From Bacteroidales bacterium (GTDB lineage Bacteria; Bacteroidota; Bacteroidia; Bacteroidales; ML635J-15), in contig JAISPG010000056.1 of assembly GCA_031275085.1 (NCBI GenBank), positions 62,001 through 126,000 on the forward strand: 64,000 nucleotides of DNA. The letters are read 5' to 3'. Numbering within the stretch: the first letter of the stretch is position 1; every line of letters begins with the position of its first letter. Position numbers and translations under genes: made by a program. This document shows, in pieces, positions 28,378 through 35,232 of this stretch. The notes beneath the pieces were generated by a model. That model did not search any database and had not been told where the DNA came from. It saw nothing but the letters and a program-made list of their open reading frames with translations.

Positions 28378-29712
28378 TTATAATTCCACAATTTTATCAT
28401 CGCCCCAGATCTCATTTATTATCGTATAAAATTCCTGAGTATTTTTATTTACAAATATACAATTTTCTATTTTAGACTGATTACGTATAATATCTTCAGC
28501 CATGGCTCCGCAAGTAGGAGCTCCGCAGGCTCCACAATCAACAGACGGCAGAAGCGATTCTATTTTTTTCATATGTTCTACCATTTTCAGAGCTTTTTGT
28601 AAATTATCGTCAAGTTTTAATATGGAGCGTGGTTTAACTTCCTCTATTTCCATCATTAAAGCAATCCTATCGTAAAAATCCTTACTCAGTGCAAAAGTCG
28701 ACTGGTTAGAGTTTTTTGGATTTTCGTCCAGGTATACTGCCCTGTTTTTCAGCCTTTCCATTGCCACAAAACGATTATTAGGGTTCAACACTCCTCCCGT
28801 ACAACTTTGATCGCATACCCTCATCTCAATTAAACCATCGGTTTCTATTTCGCCATTTTCAATTTTATCCAAAAAATCAATAACATTTCTTATTCCGTCG
28901 ATTGCAAAACAACGGCCTTTAAAATTTGACGCTTCGCCTCCGGTAAGGCTCCATACTACGTCCCTACCAGTAAGACTGTGATTTATAGGTTCTACGGTAT
29001 TGTCTGAATTATTAAGCATCAATAAAACTTTATTATAAAGAAAGTCCATATTGATAACTCCATTTATGGGAGACGGATTTTTTTCTACAGGGCTTTTTAC
29101 TGCAGCAATTTTAGCAGCACAAGGAGTAATATAAAATATACCGATATCTTCACTTTTGATACCAGCATCAATCAATCTCTGTGATATAATTAGTGATGAT
29201 ATATCCAACGGCACCTTCAAATGTATGATATTTTCCACCAAAGACGGAAATCTCACCTGTATAAGTCGAATTACAGCCGGACAAAATGATGATATAAAAG
29301 GTTTATTTTCAGGGTTTTTACTCATATAGTTTTTCATCATATCTATCAAGACCCCAACTCCATGTTCCACTTCATAAATATGAGTAAAGCCAAGTTTTTT
29401 AAGACATGAATATATTTGTGAAGTTCTTATTCCTTCATTAAATTGTCCTATAAACACTGCAGGAACCAATGCAATCCTGTATTTATAGTTAAGAAGCAGA
29501 TCAAAATCGTCCTGTTTTATATAAATGGCCTTTACAGGGCATACCCTAAAGCACTCTCCGCAATCAATACATTTATTTTCGTATATACGTGCTTTCCCTT
29601 CTTTTACACGGATAGCTTCGGTAGGACATGATTTTATACAATGTGCACATCCTATACATATATCTTCATCTACTTTTAAAGCATGATAGAAATATGACGG
29701 CGTTTCTTCCAT
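28378..29712 (-). CDS. [FeFe]-hydrogenase-like Fe-S protein, sensory type
   Basis: A 444-residue cytoplasmic protein. Two N-terminal [4Fe-4S] motifs (Cys19/22/25/29 and Cys48/51/54/58) are followed by a [FeFe]-hydrogenase large-subunit-like region (about 70-370) and an RnfB-type cluster domain near the end (CGACGAPTCG). The hydrogenase region keeps cysteines at the three H-cluster positions, SSFCPAV, ITPCAAK and CDQSCTGG, but the motifs differ from catalytic enzymes (TSCCP, MPC, two further Cys). This is the pattern of the regulatory or sensory [FeFe] group, without a PAS domain. Its operon partners are a GHKL ATPase and a DRTGG protein, so a redox or H2-sensing role is inferred. No catalytic hydrogenase or maturation gene is in the window. 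Confidence 0.85.
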   Translation of the reverse strand: MEETPSYFYHALKVDEDICIGCAHCIKSCPTEAIRVKEGKARIYENKCIDCGECFRVCPVKAIYIKQDDFDLLLNYKYRIALVPAVFIGQFNEGIRTSQIYSCLKKLGFTHIYEVEHGVGVLIDMMKNYMSKNPENKPFISSFCPAVIRLIQVRFPSLVENIIHLKVPLDISSLIISQRLIDAGIKSEDIGIFYITPCAAKIAAVKSPVEKNPSPINGVINMDFLYNKVLLMLNNSDNTVEPINHSLTGRDVVWSLTGGEASNFKGRCFAIDGIRNVIDFLDKIENGEIETDGLIEMRVCDQSCTGGVLNPNNRFVAMERLKNRAVYLDENPKNSNQSTFALSKDFYDRIALMMEIEEVKPRSILKLDDNLQKALKMVEHMKKIESLLPSVDCGACGAPTCGAMAEDIIRNQSKIENCIFVNKNTQEFYTIINEIWGDDKIVEL

Positions 29713-29725
29713 TTTATAATATGTA

Positions 29726-30139
29726 TTAGTTCAAATAAACTGCCATTTCCAAACAAGTTCCTTCACCAACAATACTTTCTATATTAAATTCATCCGTATT
29801 TCTTTTAATATTAGGTAATCCCATTCCTGCTCCAAATCCCATTTCCCTGACTTTCTGCGAAGCAGTTGAGTATCCTTCTTTCATTGCCATTCCAATATCC
29901 GGAATTCCGGGACCTTTATCTTTAACTATCATACGGATCTCCTGATTATCAAGTATAATTTTAATATTGCCGTGATCTGCATGAGCAACAACATTTATCT
30001 CTGCTTCAAACAAGGCAACTACTACTCTTTTTATAATTGAATTATCGACATTCAATTGCTTCAGGATTTTTTTTACGCTGCTGGAAGCATGACCTGCTCC
30101 GGTAAAATTTCCACTTTCTATGTCAAATGAATATATCAT
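29726..30139 (-). CDS. GHKL-type ATPase, anti-sigma/histidine-kinase-like
   Basis: A 137-residue single-domain ATPase of the RsbW/HATPase_c type. Visible motifs are the N-box helix (FEAEINVVAHADHG), the G1 box VKDKGPGIPDIGMAM and the G2 region GFGAGMGLPNIKRNTDEFNIES, followed by a short beta end (GTCLEMAVYL). There is no receiver or dimerisation domain, so it acts as a partner kinase or anti-factor rather than a full sensor kinase. It lies 6 bp after the DRTGG gene and 13 bp before the hydrogenase-like gene; this order is found next to [FeFe]-hydrogenase genes in other anaerobes. The target is unknown. Confidence 0.85.
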   Translation of the reverse strand: MIYSFDIESGNFTGAGHASSSVKKILKQLNVDNSIIKRVVVALFEAEINVVAHADHGNIKIILDNQEIRMIVKDKGPGIPDIGMAMKEGYSTASQKVREMGFGAGMGLPNIKRNTDEFNIESIVGEGTCLEMAVYLN

Positions 30140-30145
30140 TACATT

Positions 30146-30496
30146 TTAATATATAGGTTTTACTCCTCCCGAATATAATTCGCCACTAACTTTATATACA
30201 CTATAATCAGTTTCCAATATACAGATATCATTCTCTTTGGCAAGCTCAATCATACTATCATCTGCTTTTTTCCCCCTGGCAAGGATCACCAGTTTTATTT
30301 CTGCCATCTCAACCGTCCTTATTGTCTGAACATTGCATAATCCTGTGATCAATATGGTATTATCAGTACTAAGCCGCAACACATCACTCATAAGATCAGA
30401 TGAAAAAGCATAATGAAAATCCTCTTCCCTATGTTTACAAAGTTCTCCCGTTACAGGAGTCGCATCAAGTATTTTTATTATTTCATTAATATGCAT
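30146..30496 (-). CDS. DRTGG-domain protein
   Basis: A 116-residue protein with a full DRTGG domain pattern. It begins INEIIKILDATPVTG, continues with YAFSSDLMSDVLRL and ILITGLCNVQTIRTVEM, and ends KLVILARGKKADDSMIELAKENDICILETDYSVYKVSGEL. The domain is named from a motif often linked to CBS and phosphotransacetylase proteins and is thought to bind a small ligand or nucleotide. It is the first gene of the three-gene cassette. A TATCTTTG box lies 15 bp upstream. The function of stand-alone DRTGG proteins is unproven; a link to hydrogenase regulation is inferred from position. Confidence 0.82.
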   Translation of the reverse strand: MHINEIIKILDATPVTGELCKHREEDFHYAFSSDLMSDVLRLSTDNTILITGLCNVQTIRTVEMAEIKLVILARGKKADDSMIELAKENDICILETDYSVYKVSGELYSGGVKPIY

Positions 30497-30510
30497 AAAG
30501 ATTTTTTTTA

Positions 30511-30518
30511 CAAAGATA
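30511..30518 (-). promoter_or_regulatory. -7 box of the DRTGG/ATPase/hydrogenase-like cassette
   Basis: TATCTTTG on the minus strand (CAAAGATA on plus) matches TAnnTTTG exactly and lies 14 bp before the start at 30496, implying a very short leader. A -33 TTTG is not visible. Confidence 0.4.
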
Positions 30519-30627
30519 ATAAATATAGTGTTATTTTTTTAACATTGTTATTAATTTAACAACCTTTAAATAATTTATTCATGAAAAATACAAAATATTA
30601 TTATTTATTTTATTATTTTTCATTATT

Positions 30628-31203
30628 TTATTTTATTACGTTTAGCTTACGTGCAAAAAATGGTATGGAATTACAAAGTTTATATATTAAAAACGCCATA
30701 GCAGTACCAAAAATTGCTCCCACTAAAATATCCGAAGGATAATGTACTCCCATATAAATACGTGAATAACTTACAAGTACGGCCCATATCAGGACTATCC
30801 ATGTATAATATCTTTTCCGGATAAAAAGTAGTGTTATAAAAGCTAATCCGAAACCATTTGCGGCATGACCGGAAAAAAAACCATATTGCCCGCCGCGATA
30901 ATCATCCACAACATGTACACTTTCTCCTATCTCTATATTATGTGTGGGACGATATCTTTTTACATTTTTTTTAGTAATATTTGATCCCTGGTCGGTAAAA
31001 GTAAAGCAGAGTATAGTAAACACAAGAGGAATCCAGAAATTTTTCTTATAATAAACGATTGTCAGCACCAGGAATAATGCCGCAATCGGATACCAAAACC
31101 AAAATGACGTAATTTGTTTCATTATAGGGTCAAGCCAATCAGCATGTAACCCGTTCAAAAACATAAAAATTTGCCTGTCAATATTCTCTAAATATTCTAT
31201 CAT
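30628..31203 (-). CDS. PAP2-family membrane phosphatase
   Basis: A 191-residue inner-membrane phosphatase with about five spans. All three catalytic motifs are present: KKNVKRYRPTH (KxxxxxxRP), FFSGHAANGF (SGH) and SRIYMGVHYPSDILVG (SRxxxGxHxxxD). Members act on undecaprenyl pyrophosphate, phosphatidic acid or lipid A phosphates; the sequence does not distinguish them. It stands alone between the hydrogenase-like cassette and a GC-rich repeat. The start at 31203 gives a normal N-terminus (MIEYLENIDRQIFMFLNGLH). Confidence 0.9.
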   Translation of the reverse strand: MIEYLENIDRQIFMFLNGLHADWLDPIMKQITSFWFWYPIAALFLVLTIVYYKKNFWIPLVFTILCFTFTDQGSNITKKNVKRYRPTHNIEIGESVHVVDDYRGGQYGFFSGHAANGFGLAFITLLFIRKRYYTWIVLIWAVLVSYSRIYMGVHYPSDILVGAIFGTAMAFLIYKLCNSIPFFARKLNVIK

Positions 31204-31240
31204 AAGTTTAAGTTAATAATTTCTAGTACCTAAATTCTTT

Positions 31241-31330
31241 TAATTCTTAACTTCGGCTTGGTTCGACTACGCTCACCAGTCGCCGCTCACCAGCCGCCGC
31301 TCACCAGCCGCCGCTCAGTTCATCGCATTC
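31241..31330. repeat. GC-rich dispersed repeat with 14-bp tandem units
   Basis: Three tandem 14-bp units (GCTCACCAGYCGCC, 31271-31312) and a partial fourth lie between flanks TTAACTTCGGCTTGGTTCGA and GTTCATCGCATTCTTAA. A similar block in reverse orientation lies at 61072-61170. The GC content is far above that of the surrounding DNA. It sits between the start regions of PAP2 and the end of obg. Confidence 0.85.
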
Positions 31331-31371
31331 TTAATTTCAAAAACTCCATAAATATATGTTATTGTGGGATT

Positions 31372-32361
31372 TTAATTAAGTTTCTCCCAGATCATATCTT
31401 TTAATTTATCAATGTTTTTGTTTGTCAGTGATGATATAAAAATAGTCTCAATTTCTTCGGGTAATTCCGGTTTCATTAGTAATTGCAGTTCATCATCAAT
31501 AAGATCAGCTTTTGTTATTGCTAATATCCTTTTCTTATCAACAAGTTCAGGATTATAAAGTTTTAATTCATTTAACAATATTCCGTATTCTTCTTTAATA
31601 TTTTTTGAATCAGCCGGAATCATGAATAATAATATTGAATTTCTTTCAATATGTCTTAAGAATCTGTGTCCCAGCCCCCTACCCTGTGCTGCACCTTCAA
31701 TTATACCAGGAATATCTGCCATAACGAATGATTTATGGTCTCTGTAAGAAACAATTCCCAGATTAGGAACCAGAGTTGTAAACGGATAATCTGCTATTTC
31801 TGGTTTTGCTGCAGACACAACGGACAATAGTGTTGATTTACCTGCATTTGGAAATCCTACTAATCCGACATCTGCCAGTATTTTAAGTTCAAGAATCACT
31901 GTTTCTTCGATTCCGGGTATTCCGGGTTGCGAATATCTTGGTGCACGATTAGTCGGACTTTTGAATTCATTGTTTCCAAGTCCTCCCAACCCTCCGGGAA
32001 AAAGGATTATTTCCTGATCTTTTTCAGTAATTTCGCATATAAATTCTCCTGTAAGTGCATTTTTGGCTATCGTGCCTAAAGGAACTTCTATATACTGGTC
32101 TTTTCCGTTGGATCCCGTTCTTAATGCTCCACTGCCGTTTTGTCCATCCTCGGCAAATATATGCCGTTTATATTTGAGATGCAGTAATGTCCATAACTGT
32201 GGATTTGCTTTCAGTATTATATGGCCGCCCCTGCCTCCGTTACCTCCGTCGGGTCCTCCCTTGTCTGCAAATTTTTCATGCCTGAAATGGGTAGAACCTG
32301 CTCCTCCTGCTCCCGAACGACAGTATATTTTTACATAATCTACAAAATTTGAAGTTACCAT
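31372..32361 (-). CDS. obgE: Obg GTPase (ribosome assembly/stress)
   Basis: A 329-residue GTPase. The glycine-rich N-terminal Obg fold (about residues 1-158, [33 protein letters not shown]) is followed by the G domain with Walker [12 protein letters not shown], the DIPGIIEGA switch segment and the TKAD base motif. The C-terminal OCT domain of some Obg proteins is absent, as is usual in Bacteroidota. It acts in 50S ribosome maturation and stringent control. Its start touches the adk stop with no gap (32361/32362), so the two form one transcript from the adk promoter. Confidence 0.95.
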   Translation of the reverse strand: MVTSNFVDYVKIYCRSGAGGAGSTHFRHEKFADKGGPDGGNGGRGGHIILKANPQLWTLLHLKYKRHIFAEDGQNGSGALRTGSNGKDQYIEVPLGTIAKNALTGEFICEITEKDQEIILFPGGLGGLGNNEFKSPTNRAPRYSQPGIPGIEETVILELKILADVGLVGFPNAGKSTLLSVVSAAKPEIADYPFTTLVPNLGIVSYRDHKSFVMADIPGIIEGAAQGRGLGHRFLRHIERNSILLFMIPADSKNIKEEYGILLNELKLYNPELVDKKRILAITKADLIDDELQLLMKPELPEEIETIFISSLTNKNIDKLKDMIWEKLN

Positions 32362-32943
32362 TTATTTTTTTATATAGTTACTTAATAACCCTTTTATATC
32401 TGAAAATACATTTTTAATGTCACTATTGCCATTAATTTTGTAATAATTTTTCTTATTTTTATAATAATCAATAACAGGTTTTGTAAGGTTGTTATATAAC
32501 TCAAACCTGTGTTCTATTATCGACAAATCGGAATCATCAGGCCGCCTCTGTTGTGAATTTCTTGCCAACAGCCTGGTTGTAAGATTCTCTTTGTCAACAT
32601 CGATATCAATAAAAAAATGAACTTTTGTATTGTATTCATTTAATATAGGTTCAAACTCCAAACATTGGTTTAAAGTACGCGGAAACCCGTCAAAAATTAT
32701 TCCTTTCAGCTCAGGATTATTCCTGAAAAATGTTCTTATCATCTCACATGCTACATGATCAGGAACAAAATTTCCGTTATCGATCCTGGCCTGAGCCAGT
32801 TTTCCCAAATCAGAACCTAATGCAATTTCTTTCCTAAGCATCTCTCCTGTAGAAAGATGAATATAACCGAATTCTTCAGCCAGTAATTTTGCCTGAGTCC
32901 CTTTTCCGCTGCCGGGAGGTCCGGTTATTATCACAATATGCAT
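32362..32943 (-). CDS. adk: Adenylate kinase
   Basis: A 193-residue adenylate kinase, which interconverts ATP plus AMP with two ADP. The P-loop GPPGSGKGTQ lies at residues 8-17, the NMP-binding STGEMLRKE follows, and FDGFPRTLNQ carries the conserved Arg. The lid is of the short type (ARNSQQRRPDDSD), without a zinc-binding Cys set. Length is normal for the short form. It is the promoter-proximal gene of the adk-obg pair. The minus-strand promoter at 32972-33003 diverges from that of the ABC-F gene. Confidence 0.95.
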   Translation of the reverse strand: MHIVIITGPPGSGKGTQAKLLAEEFGYIHLSTGEMLRKEIALGSDLGKLAQARIDNGNFVPDHVACEMIRTFFRNNPELKGIIFDGFPRTLNQCLEFEPILNEYNTKVHFFIDIDVDKENLTTRLLARNSQQRRPDDSDLSIIEHRFELYNNLTKPVIDYYKNKKNYYKINGNSDIKNVFSDIKGLLSNYIKK

Positions 32944-32971
32944 AAAAATGTTTGTACTACAAATACAAACA

Positions 32972-33003
32972 CAAAAATATAATAAATTCCAGTACTCAAC
33001 AAA
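32972..33003 (-). promoter_or_regulatory. Promoter of adk-obg
   Basis: On the minus strand TTTG (CAAA, 33000-33003), exactly 20 nt and TATTTTTG (32972-32979) form a full Bacteroidota promoter 29 bp upstream of the adk start. Confidence 0.7.
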
Positions 33004-33070
33004 AATTTATTTTTGATTGTCTCTTATTTTTGTCATATATTTAATAAACTCATAAAAAGCTGTTCAAAAT

Positions 33071-33102
33071 TTTGCTATTTCAACATTTTTTTATTATCTT
33101 TG
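33071..33102 (+). promoter_or_regulatory. Promoter of the ABC-F gene
   Basis: TTTG (33071-33074), exactly 20 nt and TATCTTTG (33095-33102) match the consensus fully. It is divergent from the adk promoter and leaves a leader of about 140 nt before the ATG at 33247. Confidence 0.75.
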
Positions 33103-33246
33103 CATCGTAAAACATCATTACTCCAATGAAAATATAATTTTCTTAAAAATACCGGGTTTATTTTTCAATTGCTGAATTGTTTTTAGTTGTGCAGCAACTT
33201 TCCCGGAAAAATTCCCAAAAGTTTAATTTTTAAAAATTCAGGTATT
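33103..33246 (+). promoter_or_regulatory. Structured 5' leader of the ABC-F gene
   Basis: The leader can fold with an outer stem CCGGG/CCCGG (33152-33156 with 33202-33206) and an inner stem TTGCTG/CAGCAA (33169-33174 with 33192-33197). A tiny reading frame (ATG at 33126, three codons) precedes it. Leaders of some antibiotic-resistance ABC-F genes act as attenuators; whether this one does is inference. Confidence 0.35.
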
Positions 33247-34836
33247 ATGAGTATTGGAGTAAACCAAATTACATATATTCATACAGATAAGGAAATACTT
33301 TTTCAGGATATTAATTTCCATATAAACAAAGGACAGAAAGTTGCATTAATTGGAAATAACGGTTCGGGAAAGTCAACTTTATTAAAGTTGATATCCGGAA
33401 CTCTATCTCCAAATTCAGGAAAAATCACTTGTTCCGCAACACCATATTATATTCCGCAACATTTCGGACAATACAATAATTTAACTATAAGTCGTGCTTT
33501 ATTTATAGAAGAAAAAATCAATGCCCTGCAGGAAATCTTAAACGGTAACACTTCAGAAAAAAACTTTGATATTCTTGCCGATGACTGGAATATAGAAGAA
33601 AGGAGCACAATAGCATTAGCTAACTGGGGACTGGAACATTTATCTCTTTCCCAGAATTTTAACGATTTAAGCGGCGGTGAAAAAACACGTGTATTTTTAT
33701 CTGGAATTGAAATACATTCTCCGGAAATTATTTTAATGGATGAGCCTACAAATCATCTGGATTTTTCAAGCAGAGAAAAATTATACAGCTTCATTGAGAA
33801 TACCGGTAAAACTCTTTTAATAGTAAGTCATGACAGAACATTGTTAAATTTACTACCTGATACATACGAACTAAATAAAAATGAAGTAAAATATTATGCC
33901 GGCAACTACGATTTTTATAAATCTAAAAAAGACGAAGAAATAAATTCCCTGCAATCAAAACTTGAAGAGAATGAGAAACAATTAAGGAAGGCTCGTAAAA
34001 CTGCCAGAGAAGTAGCTGAAAGAAAAGAAAAACTTGATGCCCGCGGAGAAAACCTTAGTCAGAAAAAAGGAATTAGCCGTATGGGAATGAATACTCTACG
34101 CGATAAAGCCGAAAAAAGCACCACTAAAATGAAAGATATTCATTCTGAGAAAATTAACAATCTGGCTGAAAATTTATCGGAATTAAGGTCTGTACTGCCG
34201 GATATTAAACTAATGAAAACAGATTTTAATTCTTCAAATCTTCATTATGGTAAAACATTAATAAGTTTTAAAAATGTAAATTTCTCATACAACAATAATA
34301 ATTTGTGGAAAAATCCGCTAAACTTTAATATAAAAAGCGGCGAAAGAATACTTATCAAAGGTTCAAACGGAAGTGGAAAAACAACATTATTAAAGATTAT
34401 TACAGGAATGCTGAAGCCAACAGAAGGAGATTTACAGAAAACAGATTTTAATTATATATGTCTGGATCAGGAATATTCGATTATACAAGACAATTTAACG
34501 GTTTATGAACAAGCTGTAAAATACAACTCTTACCTGCAGGAACATGAGATAAGGACTATACTGAACCGTTTTCTTTTTACAAAGGAAACATGGGATAAGC
34601 CATGTCATAAACTCAGCGGAGGCGAAAAAATGAAACTTTCGCTATGTTGTCTTATGATAAATGCAAATACTCCTGATGTATTCATACTTGACGAACCTAC
34701 AAACAATATTGATATCAATAATATTGAAATACTTACAAATACAATAAAAAATTATAAAGGAACTGTAATTATAGTATCGCATGATAAGTATTTTACCGAC
34801 CAAACAGGAATTGATTACTGCATAGAATTATCCTGA
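33247..34836 (+). CDS. ABC-F family ATPase (ribosome-associated)
   Basis: A 529-residue soluble protein with two ABC ATPase domains and no membrane part. The first has Walker A GNNGSGKST, signature LSGGEKTRVFL and Walker B ILMDEPTNHLD. A charged linker follows (about 225-330, coiled-coil-like, KLEENEKQLRKARKTAREVAERKEK in part). The second has Walker A GSNGSGKTT, LSGGEKMKLSL and FILDEPTNNID. ABC-F proteins act at the ribosomal E site, as translation factors or antibiotic-protection proteins. The frame opens at TTG 33187, but ATG 33247 begins the conserved N-terminus (MSIGVNQITYI). It stands alone, with a consensus promoter and a structured leader. Confidence 0.9.
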   Translation: MSIGVNQITYIHTDKEILFQDINFHINKGQKVALIGNNGSGKSTLLKLISGTLSPNSGKITCSATPYYIPQHFGQYNNLTISRALFIEEKINALQEILNGNTSEKNFDILADDWNIEERSTIALANWGLEHLSLSQNFNDLSGGEKTRVFLSGIEIHSPEIILMDEPTNHLDFSSREKLYSFIENTGKTLLIVSHDRTLLNLLPDTYELNKNEVKYYAGNYDFYKSKKDEEINSLQSKLEENEKQLRKARKTAREVAERKEKLDARGENLSQKKGISRMGMNTLRDKAEKSTTKMKDIHSEKINNLAENLSELRSVLPDIKLMKTDFNSSNLHYGKTLISFKNVNFSYNNNNLWKNPLNFNIKSGERILIKGSNGSGKTTLLKIITGMLKPTEGDLQKTDFNYICLDQEYSIIQDNLTVYEQAVKYNSYLQEHEIRTILNRFLFTKETWDKPCHKLSGGEKMKLSLCCLMINANTPDVFILDEPTNNIDINNIEILTNTIKNYKGTVIIVSHDKYFTDQTGIDYCIELS

Positions 34837-34950
34837 TTTTCATAAATGGTTAGATAAAAAACATTTAGTAAGCTAAAGCTCGGTTCCAATTATTAATGTT
34901 TTCAAATTTCAAACAGAAACAAGCGTTTATTAGGTTTGTAATTTACAAAA

Positions 34951-35015
34951 TTGTGATTTACTTGCTGCGCTGCGTGAGATCGCTCGTTTCGGCTGCGCTC
35001 AACGACCGCAGCTAA
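34951..35015. repeat. GC-rich repeat-like patch
   Basis: GATTTACTTGCTGCGCTGCG, GAGATCGCTCG and GCTGCGCTCAACGACCGC stand out in AT-rich DNA. The reverse complement shares AGCGATCTCACG and a following AGTAAA with 61187-61215 near the other repeat copy, so it may be a decayed member of the same dispersed family. Confidence 0.5.
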
Positions 35016-35155
35016 GTTGCCTTTTGTTAATTGGAATTTTATCAACAATATTTATGGAAAAATAAATTTTTATTCATCAAACTTTTACATTGAGCCCTTT
35101 TATTCTGATTGCTTTTGTTTTAAAAATACATACTTTTTAAGCCACTACTTAAATA

Positions 35156-35205
35156 AAAATGTCAGGAGTTTTATATGGCAAAAATCACTCCTGACATTTT
35201 TTTAT
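35156..35205 (-). terminator. Bidirectional terminator
   Basis: ATGTCAGGAGT (35159-35169) pairs with ACTCCTGACAT (35187-35197), with T-runs on both strands. It lies 28 bp downstream of the TonB receptor stop and also faces the ABC-F gene. Confidence 0.85.
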
Positions 35206-35232
35206 TAACTCAAATTATTAAATGAACTATGA

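Larger units (their letters stand above)
34837..35232. other. Intergenic region with GC-rich patch and terminator
   Basis: No convincing gene lies here. A 63-codon frame at 35017-35208 has unusual aromatic-rich composition and runs through the terminator stem. The region holds a GC-rich repeat-like patch (34951-35015) and the hairpin at 35156-35205. Confidence 0.6.

Noticed and set aside
31271..31320. 14-bp tandem units as a CRISPR-like array
   Set aside because: Units are contiguous without spacers and no cas gene is nearby; it is a tandem repeat.
35017..35208. 63-codon plus-strand frame (aromatic-rich)
   Set aside because: It starts in a GC-rich patch, has odd composition and runs through the bidirectional terminator stem; no promoter or conserved pattern supports it.
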